Of a DNA stretch of 28,746 nt, positions 12,310-20,777 are shown one piece after another. Within the stretch, counting starts at the first letter, position 1. Each line of letters begins with the position of its first letter. This DNA comes from a virus: IMG/VR virus record IMGVR_UViG_3300047452_000025, positions 1 through 28,746 of that record; one strand, written 5' to 3'. Position numbers and translations under genes: made by a program. Below the pieces are notes generated by a model. That model worked only from the letters and a program-made list of their open reading frames with translations. It was not told where the DNA came from and made no database searches.

Positions 12310-13293
12310 TTAAGAGGTTAGCCAGTTAGCAATATCATCAATGCTTCCTGACCGCTTCATAGCCGCTGATGCTTTTTTAGCCTTTGATGCCTTACCCGCG
12401 TTTGCCGACCTCTTAGCTGCTGGTTTGACTACTGGACGCGCACCCTCTGCCTTTTTCTGGGCATTGGACTTGTTAGCCTGTAGTTCCCGCCATTTCAGCG
12501 CATCATTTAAGATCATAACTTCCTCTGCCGTTTTCACTGTGCTGATCTGCTCATCTGTCAGATCGTAGTGCTTTTTAGCTTTAGAAGACATATTCTGTAT
12601 GAACACTGAGCGCTTTTCAGGGTCAGCAAATTCAGGCATCCATTCAGACAAGCGCTGGGCCTGCTGTTCTAAATACTGATTATGCTGCTGTTCCTCATAA
12701 GCGCGTTGCTGCTGCGTAACATAAGAAACTTGCTGTTCCCACTGTTGACGCTGTTCTACGGCGCGACGATATTCTTCTGCTTGTAGCTGAAAACCAAGAG
12801 GGTCACTGTCTTTCAGTTCCTCTGAAGGATATTCAGGCACAACAGGAATTCCGCCTTGTTGGGCTTGGTTAATCAAATGCTGTAGCATCTGGCCTTGCTG
12901 GGCATATTGCTGTGCTTGCTGATCTAATTCTTTCTTAGTCTCAGCGTTTTCAGCCATACCCTTTTGGATGTACTTTTGCCCTGAGTAACCACGGGTAAGC
13001 TCATCTAGGTCTACCTGACGCTCCTCACCATCAACTTTGACAGTGAAATATGTCGGCTCCTCTTGAACTTCGGGTTCCTCAACCTCAACATCCTCATCAT
13101 ATGTCTCTGTGTCGTCATATGATACGTCATCATCCTGATCTTGTGCTTCAATCTCCACCGCTTCAGGCTGAGTGTCCTCAGTTACTGCAACAGCTTCCTC
13201 TGATGCATCATCAGAATTACTAGGCGTTTCTAAAATCAAGTTTTCGGTAACCGCCTCTAAATCGTTACCGTTGATTGGGTTAGTCGTTTCCAC
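12310..13293 (-). CDS. capsid scaffolding protein
   Basis: 327 residues. The first 80 are strongly acidic. A short beta part follows, FTVKVDGEERQVDLDELTRGYS, which is a usual scaffold element in marine podoviruses. Then come a glutamine-rich coiled coil and a basic, alanine-rich C-terminus (KPAAKRSANAGKASKAKKA) with an amphipathic end (IDDIANWLTS), comparable to the coat-binding end of P22 scaffold. It directs assembly of capsid shells and leaves before DNA fills the head. It lies between portal and capsid genes as usual. Confidence 0.88.
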   Translation of the reverse strand: METTNPINGNDLEAVTENLILETPSNSDDASEEAVAVTEDTQPEAVEIEAQDQDDDVSYDDTETYDEDVEVEEPEVQEEPTYFTVKVDGEERQVDLDELTRGYSGQKYIQKGMAENAETKKELDQQAQQYAQQGQMLQHLINQAQQGGIPVVPEYPSEELKDSDPLGFQLQAEEYRRAVEQRQQWEQQVSYVTQQQRAYEEQQHNQYLEQQAQRLSEWMPEFADPEKRSVFIQNMSSKAKKHYDLTDEQISTVKTAEEVMILNDALKWRELQANKSNAQKKAEGARPVVKPAAKRSANAGKASKAKKASAAMKRSGSIDDIANWLTS

Positions 13294-13528
13294 GGTGCTT
13301 TCCCTTCCGTTGTACTAGCGCCAAGGCATCTACATCTGCCTGTAGTTGACGCTCTATTGCTGTTAATGCCCTCAAAATGGCGTGAGCATCCTCACGTTTT
13401 TCCACCTCTTGGGCGCTGCTATCTGCGAAAGTCCTCATTTGGGTGTCCCGCAAATCCTTTATGGTTTCCATGAACCATTCATTCTCTAACAGTGATTTTG
13501 AGCGTTTAGCTCTTTGCTCAATATCCAC
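13280..13528 (-). CDS. small hypothetical protein between portal and scaffold
   Basis: 82 residues, mostly helical and charged (QRAKRSKSLLENEWFMETIKDLRDTQM, then REDAHAILRALTAIERQLQADVDAL). The only suitable start is GTG 13528, overlapping the portal stop by 11 bases with GGGA upstream, and it overlaps the scaffold start by 14 bases. A small gene of this sort sits here in many podoviruses; it may be a head assembly helper. Confidence 0.75.
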   Translation of the reverse strand: MDIEQRAKRSKSLLENEWFMETIKDLRDTQMRTFADSSAQEVEKREDAHAILRALTAIERQLQADVDALALVQRKGKHRGND

Positions 13529-15629
13529 CTTGCATTCCCATCATCTGCGCGTTGTGTTCGCGTACCGCGTCTTGCTCTGCTTTTACGCTGGCAACATCAA
13601 CCGCTGTTCCGTACTTGCCAAGTATCTCAGCAACCTTAACCGCCAAGTCTTGAACCATGTCATCACGCGCCAAATCGTCATCCATGCCCAGCTTGTGCAT
13701 CTTATACTGGTAATCCATCTGCGCCTTGGTCATGTCTACCTGCGCCCGTGTCTGCGCTTTCATAGCCTCTGTCTGCATAAATGCTGCATTTGGATCAGGC
13801 TGTTGCGCTTGCATCATCGCTTGCTGCTGCGCCATCTGCTGTTGCTGCATCATCATCTGCTGCTCAATCTCTGGGGTCATCGGCATGAAATAGCGATCCG
13901 CATTCCGCAACCCACCAAGAGCCAATAAATCCGCTAACGTGTTTCGCATCTGCGTTAAAGTGACCACGCCATTCATTGGGCCATACTGCGCATATATCTG
14001 CTGCTGTATCTGTAAGGCTTGCTGTAGGGCCGCTGCGCGTTCGTTTTCGCGTCCAGTGCCGATACCCACATTGACGATCAAATCCATGTCTGTATCCCAC
14101 GCTCTGGGGTCTACAGGCACAAATGAACCGTTGAGGCGCATGATTTCTTCATTGTCGGTATTCTTAACCATCAAATCCAACATCAAGCGGAACAACTGGC
14201 GCATACCACCTTCTGCAAAGTTACGCGCAATCACCTCTGCTTGGCCTGTCTGACCTTCCATGGATGCCGCAACCGCTGTTGCTGTAGAAGACGCTAAAAC
14301 ATCTGGATCAAGACCCTGCGCCATCTTGGAAACGCCCGTCTTGTTATCTACCAACTGATCAAAGTATTGCAGTGCTGGAAGTGTCTGACCCGCTGTAAAA
14401 GGTACTGCCATCTCCATGACGCTGTTAGGTGCTTTCACCCGCACAATGCGTCCAATCTCGTTATTGAGCAAATCGTCAATCGCAACCTGACCATCAACAA
14501 TCTGCAACGCAGGGTTATTGGTCAGTGCTACGTTATCCAGAACACCGCGCAGCATCGCCGTAGCTGCGTCCTGATCGTCCAATACCAAATCAACAAGTGA
14601 TGAACCAAAGAAAGCGTGTGGCTCTGGATCGCATTCAAAGATTGCATAAGGCGCACAATCAGCCTCGTAGAAGTTCAACAGCTTAAACGTAGAACCAGCA
14701 CACAAGAACTGGTACAGACGCGGCATACCCGTACCTTCAATGTCTAATTCCATGTAAGCATTTGTAACTGTGATTTTCTTAGACGCGCCAGAGATGTTTT
14801 CATCCTCGCCCTCATCTACCGCATAACCACGGCGTTCAAACTCAGCCTCATCATCAACAACGCTATACTCAGTGCTATCCAATCCTGCCAAGTCTTCAAT
14901 GCTAAAACCCATCGCAATCAAATCAGACACGCGCATTTCTGTGCTGTGACCGCACACATAGAAGTTATCAATTCCACGCGCGTTACGATCCACAAAGAAA
15001 TCTTCTGGGGGAACGCTCTCTATACAGATGTCACCATGAGAAATAGACCGTGAAATCTTCACATCATGCTCTGGTACTTCAATCTCCATACCCATCTGAT
15101 CCATTGAAATGCTCATGCGCATCTCATGTTCAAGAACCTCTACGTCATCGTCTTCAATGATAACCGCAAATTCGTCATCAGTCAGATTGGTGAAGGTATG
15201 GATTTCTGTTTCCATTTCCTCATTGTAATACGCATATGCAATGCCAGCTTTCTTAACCATCGCGTCTTGGAATACATCGTTTAGTACGCGGTATCCGTCA
15301 TGCTGCTGGAACTTATATGAAATGAAGCTAGTCGCCTGCTCTGCTGCTGCAACATCCTCTGGGCCACGCGGCACAAACTCTACTGGCTTTTCGCTTGTAA
15401 GGAATATGCGCTGAATGCTTGGCTTTAGACCCCGCACAACCTCACGGCACTTTGTTGCCACAACTCTGCTGCGACCTTCCTCGTACCCAATGTCTACCTC
15501 GCCATCAAAGTAACGCTGGGCCTTAATGCGTTGTGGTGCAATCTCGCTGTCTACAAAGTCCACCGCATCTTGAATTGCTTTGGAAACAATGCTTTCAATC
15601 TGTGTTTGATCTAGTGGTTCTAATCGCAT
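13518..15629 (-). CDS. portal protein
   Basis: 703 residues from ATG 15629, chosen over the in-frame ATG 15662 because AAGGA lies between them and the preceding gene ends at 15640. The N-terminal part (FVDSEIAPQRIKAQRYFDGE, then GRSRVVATKCREVVRGLKPSIQRIF) and the central SVPPEDFFVDRNARG followed by YVCGHSTEMRVSDLIAMG match P22/SU10-like portals. An acidic insertion lies near 150-200. A Met/Gln-rich helical end (residues about 595-703) would form the barrel inside the head. The ring of twelve is the DNA entrance and the tail joint. Confidence 0.92.
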   Translation of the reverse strand: MRLEPLDQTQIESIVSKAIQDAVDFVDSEIAPQRIKAQRYFDGEVDIGYEEGRSRVVATKCREVVRGLKPSIQRIFLTSEKPVEFVPRGPEDVAAAEQATSFISYKFQQHDGYRVLNDVFQDAMVKKAGIAYAYYNEEMETEIHTFTNLTDDEFAVIIEDDDVEVLEHEMRMSISMDQMGMEIEVPEHDVKISRSISHGDICIESVPPEDFFVDRNARGIDNFYVCGHSTEMRVSDLIAMGFSIEDLAGLDSTEYSVVDDEAEFERRGYAVDEGEDENISGASKKITVTNAYMELDIEGTGMPRLYQFLCAGSTFKLLNFYEADCAPYAIFECDPEPHAFFGSSLVDLVLDDQDAATAMLRGVLDNVALTNNPALQIVDGQVAIDDLLNNEIGRIVRVKAPNSVMEMAVPFTAGQTLPALQYFDQLVDNKTGVSKMAQGLDPDVLASSTATAVAASMEGQTGQAEVIARNFAEGGMRQLFRLMLDLMVKNTDNEEIMRLNGSFVPVDPRAWDTDMDLIVNVGIGTGRENERAAALQQALQIQQQIYAQYGPMNGVVTLTQMRNTLADLLALGGLRNADRYFMPMTPEIEQQMMMQQQQMAQQQAMMQAQQPDPNAAFMQTEAMKAQTRAQVDMTKAQMDYQYKMHKLGMDDDLARDDMVQDLAVKVAEILGKYGTAVDVASVKAEQDAVREHNAQMMGMQGGY

Positions 15630-15639
15630 TTTTGTTTCC

Positions 15640-17373
15640 TTATTGTGGCAACGTAGACGCACCTAGCATTCTTAGTAGCGTTTGAGGGGTTTTTAATTCA
15701 TCAATCAGTTGGTTTTTCAAGTATGCTTGACCAGCAGGCGATGATACCAATTGATTTCTTACTGGTGGGATAATAGAGCCTAACGCAGCAGCCGCAGCTG
15801 CGGTCTGTGGGTCACCTGTGTATCCAAAACCTGCCGCGCCAAATCTTGTTGCGTCTTGGCTGGCTGGCCCACCTGCCGCTTGTAGTCTTGGCCCTGTGCC
15901 AGATTGCGGTAAACGCTTCATCAACGCACCGCCAGCTTTTGCCAATTCACCTAAATCTGATTTACCAAAAAGATTTGATCTTTTGAAAACCTGCTGCGTT
16001 GCAGATGCCAACTTATTTGGCGTGACTAACCCTTCATATAGACCCTCACCACTTTTTAAAGTTTTCTCAATAGCTAAGAAATCACGGTAGCGCCCGTTTG
16101 TGCTGCGCCACGCTTCACGCGCCTCTTTTGTCAGATTGCTGTCTACCATCTGCTTAACAACTGGCAGTATTTCCCTTGCAAACTGTCCATCAACATCACC
16201 TCTGCGTGTCATCGCGTTTAAAGTATCATGGAACCGCTTTATTTGCGTTTTGGACAAACTCTGCCCCGATTTTGCTGATGCCTGAAATGCGTTATAAAGA
16301 TTTCTGAAAATTGGCGCAGCGTTGGAAGGATTTACCTGACCACCATAAGTGCCAAGAATATCTACAATTTCATCCATTTGTTTGCTACTTGGAACGATTT
16401 TACGCGCAGTAGTGTCAATGCTTCCAATTGTATTTTCAAAGGAAGTCTTCATTTCATTATAAACACGTTCTAACTCTTTAGGTGTTGCGCGGTTACCATT
16501 TACACCAATGCGCTTCAATGCAGCCCGACTAAATTGCTCAAACGCTGTCATCTGCAAATCACGACCTGCGCGGGTAGCTTCTTCCCACGCCTTGATTACA
16601 TCATCATCGTACATCGTCCCAGCACTTGGCACGACACCCTCTTTCTTCAGTGTATCAAGGTACTCTTTGGTTACGCCTTTTAATTCCCCACCTCTGGGAC
16701 TAACGATCTTTTTGGCAAGAACTGGCGTTAAAACGGCTGTTGCAATCTCCATTGGTAGCTGTAGTGCCGTTCCCTCTACACCTTCTATTTTACCTGCATA
16801 AAGAGATGCAAGTGCTGGAGCAATTGCTTGTGAAATTACCTTTTTACCAGCAAACGGCACAAATTCCATTACGCGCTGCGTTGCTTCGCCCGTTCCTGTT
16901 TTTGGTTCATAGCCCATGACTTCAGGAGCTAATTTTTCTGCCGCTGCTGTTGCGTTAGCATCTCCAACATAATCTTTGATGTAGTCACCGACTACTGGTA
17001 TGTTCCCCAGTTGGTCTAAGGCTGACTGCTTTATGCCCTCTTTGCTACCACCCAATAATAAACCCAGACCAGAACTCCCAGCCTCTAAAAGCATATTTGG
17101 GGCATCTACAGCACCAGTTACACCTTTTAAACCGCCAGATGCCGCCGACATTCCAATATCAGTCAATTTCTCAGATGATGTCAGTTCTTCTGATAGTGTC
17201 TGACCATTAAACAAATCAATGCCAAACTTTGCCTCTGCGAAATCTTCTACTCGCTCTATTCTTTTTAGGTTCGCACCTGTTTTTGGGATAAGATTGTAGT
17301 AATCTCGTACTTCGGTGAAACTTAATTCATCTAAGTTTGTGCCATCTGCGAGTATGTTGTTTTGTCCAGCCAT
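15640..17373 (-). CDS. putative DNA ejection (internal virion) protein
   Basis: 577 residues. The N-terminal region is helical and includes a glycine-rich, weakly hydrophobic stretch (GMSAASGGLKGVTGAV, then SSGLGLLLGG) that could insert in membranes. The middle (250-470) is helical (TAFEQFSRAALKRIGVNGN, IFRNLYNAFQASAKSGQSLS, AREAWRSTNGRYRDFL). The C-terminal part is rich in Gly/Ala/Pro. Such a large helical protein beside the transglycosylase and portal is typical of the proteins that leave the head ahead of DNA. Start has AGGA seven bases upstream. No enzymatic motif seen. Confidence 0.78.
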   Translation of the reverse strand: MAGQNNILADGTNLDELSFTEVRDYYNLIPKTGANLKRIERVEDFAEAKFGIDLFNGQTLSEELTSSEKLTDIGMSAASGGLKGVTGAVDAPNMLLEAGSSGLGLLLGGSKEGIKQSALDQLGNIPVVGDYIKDYVGDANATAAAEKLAPEVMGYEPKTGTGEATQRVMEFVPFAGKKVISQAIAPALASLYAGKIEGVEGTALQLPMEIATAVLTPVLAKKIVSPRGGELKGVTKEYLDTLKKEGVVPSAGTMYDDDVIKAWEEATRAGRDLQMTAFEQFSRAALKRIGVNGNRATPKELERVYNEMKTSFENTIGSIDTTARKIVPSSKQMDEIVDILGTYGGQVNPSNAAPIFRNLYNAFQASAKSGQSLSKTQIKRFHDTLNAMTRRGDVDGQFAREILPVVKQMVDSNLTKEAREAWRSTNGRYRDFLAIEKTLKSGEGLYEGLVTPNKLASATQQVFKRSNLFGKSDLGELAKAGGALMKRLPQSGTGPRLQAAGGPASQDATRFGAAGFGYTGDPQTAAAAAALGSIIPPVRNQLVSSPAGQAYLKNQLIDELKTPQTLLRMLGASTLPQ

Positions 17374-17381
17374 CGTATTTC

Positions 17382-18776
17382 CTACTCACCAAAAATGGGT
17401 TTGTTAGCAAAATGCTCCCGAACAGCCGATGAGAAGTCTATCTGACTTAACGTGCGCAAATTGTTCTCTGTCATGTACTGCCTTGCAAAGTCGGCAATCT
17501 CTTGTTGCCGCACCAAAATCGCTTCTGTTGCAAGTAGCATATTCCGAATTGTTCTAGCGTCCATATTTGGGTTTGCTTGCATAGCATCCAGATACTCAAC
17601 ATCACTGGCGCTAATTCCTACGCCAAGACTTCCCCCAAGACGATCCAAAACCTGTTGACGCATCAGAGCGACAAATTCTTCATTACTTGAAACTTCTGTG
17701 TCAATGCCAAACCGCTTCAACAAGGCTTTACCTGTCTGGATCAACTCTGATCCAGCGCCAGCAGTGAAATCTGGCTGTTGTGATAGCTCTATTTGACGAC
17801 GAACTGTGGCTAGTTGCTTTGATGCATTACTTTCATCTGCAAACACTGATTTGGTAAAATCAATGTCCCATTCTTGTAAGCCCTTATCTGTTGTAGACAT
17901 ATCAACTAAAGGCTGAGTTTTTGATAATGCTTCTGCTTCCTCTGGTGATTTCCCTTTTGACAACCAATATTCGTAATTTTTTATCATAGAAGTACGGGCA
18001 TCTTTAGGAGTTTCCAGCATCTTACCCATATACAAAGACATCGCTGTTTTTGCGTCATAAGCGCCACTTTGTAACCCTTGAAGAACCATTGCTGCCAGCT
18101 TGTCGCCTTGTGCTGCACGTTGCTTTAGTGTCTCAATAGTTTTGTTGCGAGACTGTGTTTGCAATCTCTGCGCCCCACGCGCTCTAATTTGCTCACCCAT
18201 ACGCGCTTGCGGTAGAATAAGTGCATCTAGTGCTTGTGCAAAGTTCTCTGGGCCAGTTAGGCCAGTTGTTTGATTAGGGGCCATGAAGTTTTGCAAAAGT
18301 CCTCGCAGCCCACCCTGCTGTTGCTGTTTTTGCGGGGGAAAAATAGGTGGAGTTTGTATATTGCCGACCATTGCATCATTCCTCATTGCGCTCAGAGGCT
18401 GTCCATCGGTACTGCCTAGAATAGCTTTTAAATAGTTCTGTGTTTCTTTGAAGGGTGGTACGCCGCCATACTTCTCAACGTTACCCATGCCTGCGTTGTA
18501 AGCCGCAAGCGCCAAGGGCATTTCCCCAAACTGGTTTAATAACTGGCTTAGATACTTTGCACCGCCAAAAATGTTCTCGCGTGGGTCTTCACGATTTACG
18601 CCTAGCTCTGCTGCCGTATCAGGCATTAGCTGCGCTGGGCCATAAGCGCCTTTTGGCGATATAGCGTCTACTTTATAGCCACTCTCTTGGTTTATAAGTC
18701 GCAGAAATACGTCAGCAGGCAGGTTGTACTGCGCTGCTGCTTCTCTTGCTATTTGCTCTAATTCTGCGCGTGTCAT
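17382..18776 (-). CDS. virion lytic transglycosylase
   Basis: 464 residues. The first 120 are an SLT lysozyme-like domain: LINQESGYKVDAISPKGA with catalytic Glu31, GAYGPAQLMP at 43-52, and ALAAYNAGMGNVEKYGG at 89-105. The other 340 residues are helical and resemble no enzyme; they probably hold the protein in the particle. It cuts glycan strands locally so the ejection machinery can cross the cell wall on entry, unlike the endolysin, which acts at exit. AAAGG lies upstream of the ATG. Confidence 0.9.
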   Translation of the reverse strand: MTRAELEQIAREAAAQYNLPADVFLRLINQESGYKVDAISPKGAYGPAQLMPDTAAELGVNREDPRENIFGGAKYLSQLLNQFGEMPLALAAYNAGMGNVEKYGGVPPFKETQNYLKAILGSTDGQPLSAMRNDAMVGNIQTPPIFPPQKQQQQGGLRGLLQNFMAPNQTTGLTGPENFAQALDALILPQARMGEQIRARGAQRLQTQSRNKTIETLKQRAAQGDKLAAMVLQGLQSGAYDAKTAMSLYMGKMLETPKDARTSMIKNYEYWLSKGKSPEEAEALSKTQPLVDMSTTDKGLQEWDIDFTKSVFADESNASKQLATVRRQIELSQQPDFTAGAGSELIQTGKALLKRFGIDTEVSSNEEFVALMRQQVLDRLGGSLGVGISASDVEYLDAMQANPNMDARTIRNMLLATEAILVRQQEIADFARQYMTENNLRTLSQIDFSSAVREHFANKPIFGE

Positions 18777-18785
18777 ATTAAACCT

Positions 18786-19592
18786 TTATTTAGGCATCAT
18801 CTGTGCGCCAAGCTGCATGTAGTTAAAGAGGCCCGGACTGAAACTTTCAGACTGACCCACCATATTAGGCGCTCCGTAAACCGCAGACAAGAATGTCTGC
18901 AACCCTTGTGGCGCTCCATATTGGTTTTGGAAGTTTTGCTGACCACGATCAATTAGCTGCTGCATTGCGCCGCGCTGAATAGCGCCCTGTTGAAGCTGAC
19001 GATCTTGGATTTGTTGACCGTAGTTAAAAGATTGCTGACCAAGGTTTGCAAGTTGATTTGCTGCGCCCTGACGGAACTGATAGCCTGCCAATCTATTTGC
19101 AACATTCTGCTGCTGCGCTGACATTTGATTACCAACGTCAAACTGAGAAGCACCAAGAGCAGTGTTGAAGCCCTGTTGACGTAATGCGCCCACCTTATCT
19201 AATGCTTGCTGCTGATAACCCTTTGCAGCCTCTGCCATCGCAACACCGTGGCGAGAGCCACCGAAAGCGCCAGCCTGCGATGCTTGTGCGTCTAGTGTAT
19301 TTAGACCCATCTGAGCCGCACCGCCAACATCTCGCAAAGTTTTATCAACCACTGATTGTTCATACGGGTTTTGGTATGCAGCCATACCCCCTGCCGCACT
19401 TACTGCATTAATTGCCTCTGGCCTGTAACCCAAACCTGTAGCGGTTGCACCTAGCGCTGTCTTTTGCGCAGTAGATGCTTGCGTGTATGGGTTGTTTGCA
19501 GCACCCGTATTTTGCAATGCAGGGACATTAGCTGGGCCTTGTGGCGCAGCCTGCGTTTTTGCGATGATGCTAGGGTCTACTCCTGCGCCCAT
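18786..19592 (-). CDS. virion/ejection protein with AGAFGGSRHG motif
   Basis: 268 residues, rich in Ala, Gln and Gly. The middle has YQNPYEQSVVDKTLRDVGG and the signature QASQAGAFGGSRHGVAMAE (104-122). After this, Gln-rich helices repeat (QGFNTALGASQF, QSFNYGQQIQDRQLQQGAI). The GAFGGSRHG segment recurs in phage structural proteins of many podoviruses, where function is not settled; an internal head or ejection role is likely from position next to the transglycosylase. The start has AGGAG. Confidence 0.8.
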   Translation of the reverse strand: MGAGVDPSIIAKTQAAPQGPANVPALQNTGAANNPYTQASTAQKTALGATATGLGYRPEAINAVSAAGGMAAYQNPYEQSVVDKTLRDVGGAAQMGLNTLDAQASQAGAFGGSRHGVAMAEAAKGYQQQALDKVGALRQQGFNTALGASQFDVGNQMSAQQQNVANRLAGYQFRQGAANQLANLGQQSFNYGQQIQDRQLQQGAIQRGAMQQLIDRGQQNFQNQYGAPQGLQTFLSAVYGAPNMVGQSESFSPGLFNYMQLGAQMMPK

Positions 19593-19601
19593 TTTATTCT
19601 C

Positions 19602-20048
19602 CTATTTACCGCCACCCCGTGGGGTCATTTCTAAGGCATACTTCTGATTACTTAGCGCCCGTGATCCTACTTCGCCCGTAACAGGGTCAATCCCAAACGT
19701 AGAGCGATACTCAGCTAGTTCAGGGTTTTCGTATTTAAACTGCTCACTCATCTGCTCAACCAACGGACGCGATGAATAGCCCTGAATACCACCGTCATAC
19801 ATCTGCGCTTGCGGCATGTAGCTTTGACCACCCGTTGATGGCATTCCGAAAGCACCAGCCATCATGTCTGTACCCTGAAACGCAGCATTTTCTAATGGCG
19901 TAAATGAGGCGATTTCTGGCCCATATGTAGGCATTGGCGTATCTATATATGCAGCAATATCGGATGCTTGACCAATACCCTGCTGAATAGCTTTCTCTTG
20001 AAACTTTGGCATAGTCGCCGTTGTTTCTGTTCTGCCACCTTTTGCCAT
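19602..20048 (-). CDS. hypothetical virion protein, 148 residues
   Basis: Low-complexity, Gly/Ala/Met-rich with few predicted helices (PMPTYGPEIASFTPLENAAFQG, FGMPSTGGQSYMPQAQMYDGG). The N-terminal half resembles what precedes the GAFGGSRHG motif in longer versions of the next gene's family. This pair could therefore be one protein split in two, or two parts always encoded together. It shares TAATG with the gene before. Confidence 0.72.
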   Translation of the reverse strand: MAKGGRTETTATMPKFQEKAIQQGIGQASDIAAYIDTPMPTYGPEIASFTPLENAAFQGTDMMAGAFGMPSTGGQSYMPQAQMYDGGIQGYSSRPLVEQMSEQFKYENPELAEYRSTFGIDPVTGEVGSRALSNQKYALEMTPRGGGK

Positions 20049-20425
20049 TACTCGGCCTCCTTAACATAATGGGAGTGCATCAACTTCCACCCCATCGGCT
20101 CTAACACTTTCTTCCATCCTACACGACCCGTCATGGTTCCACCAGTGCATCCTTGCGCTTTAGCCCATTCGTTCATGTCATCGTACATATCAACCAACTG
20201 ATCCAACTCTCCACCAGCAAGAAAGATATTTAAAACCTTCTTTCTAGGGTATACCACAATTTCAGTTACCATGCACCCCCTTGGGGCAGGCCAGAACTGC
20301 ATCTTACCCTCTGCAATGTTTCCGACAACATCTTCCCATAGGTAAGTTCCATTGCAATATTCTAGTGCAGCCTCAATCCAAGGCTTACATCTTTCTAGTT
20401 CTGGGCTTGGTATCCAGTGTTTCAT
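20048..20425 (-). CDS. GNAT-like phage structural-region protein
   Basis: 125 residues: ERCKPWIEAALEYCNGTYLWEDVVGNIAEGKMQFWPAPRGCMVTEIVVYPR, then LNIFLAGGELDQLVDMYDDMNEWAKAQGC and GRVGWKKVLEPMGWK. The order of strands and helices and the G-R-x-G-W-x-K end resemble an acetyltransferase fold. Similar proteins are commonly found beside tail genes of podoviruses, and no reaction is established. The ribosome site is poor, and the gene begins one base after the previous stop, so coupling is likely. Confidence 0.75.
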   Translation of the reverse strand: MKHWIPSPELERCKPWIEAALEYCNGTYLWEDVVGNIAEGKMQFWPAPRGCMVTEIVVYPRKKVLNIFLAGGELDQLVDMYDDMNEWAKAQGCTGGTMTGRVGWKKVLEPMGWKLMHSHYVKEAE

Positions 20426-20426
20426 T

Positions 20427-20777
20427 TTACCATGTACTCAATCCAACACGCTTCCAAATAGCCGAGCTGCCATTATAATCAGCGGTGCATATATAAATGT
20501 AGCTTGTGTCCCAAGAGATCATGCCTGTAACGTCACCTAGCGAACCTGTGCTTGCACTTGGAACTGGTTGCTTTGTGGCAAGCTGACGAAAGGCTCCATC
20601 AGATGATACTACTGCATATTTGCTTACTTCATCCCACAAGACGATGCCATTTTCTGATGGATTGTCACTGGCAGTTTTAAAATACAAGCGCGGCAATTGT
20701 CGCTGCAAATATATTTTAAAGTTTTCACCCCATTGCTTTATATTATCGCCAATTGGTGGAAATACTGGTGCTGCCAT
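20427..20777 (-). CDS. small tail-associated protein, 116 residues
   Basis: The start (MAAPVFPPIGDNIKQWGENFKIYLQRQLPRLYFKTA) is helical, the rest beta-rich with NGIVLWDEVSKYAVVSSDGAF and the end GSLGDVTGMISWDTSYIYICTADYNGSSAIWKRVGL, which is a recurring end in tail proteins of marine phages. It directly follows the tail hub gene, sharing TAATG. Probably a structural part that attaches to the tail. Confidence 0.75.
   Translation of the reverse strand: MAAPVFPPIGDNIKQWGENFKIYLQRQLPRLYFKTASDNPSENGIVLWDEVSKYAVVSSDGAFRQLATKQPVPSASTGSLGDVTGMISWDTSYIYICTADYNGSSAIWKRVGLSTW

Noticed and set aside
12640-12935. CAG/CTG-like repetitive tract in the scaffold gene as an unstable repeat
   Set aside because: It is explained by the glutamine-rich coiled coil, with mixed codons and no pure run.
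13443-13928. Plus-strand frame of 161 codons opposite the portal gene
   Set aside because: It mirrors the portal's Met/Gln-rich coding sequence, giving His/Leu runs, and has no start signals.
20048-20425. Naming a specific acetyltransferase activity
   Set aside because: Only a loose fold resemblance is seen; the acetyl-CoA-binding R/Q-x-x-G-x-G/A loop is not evident.
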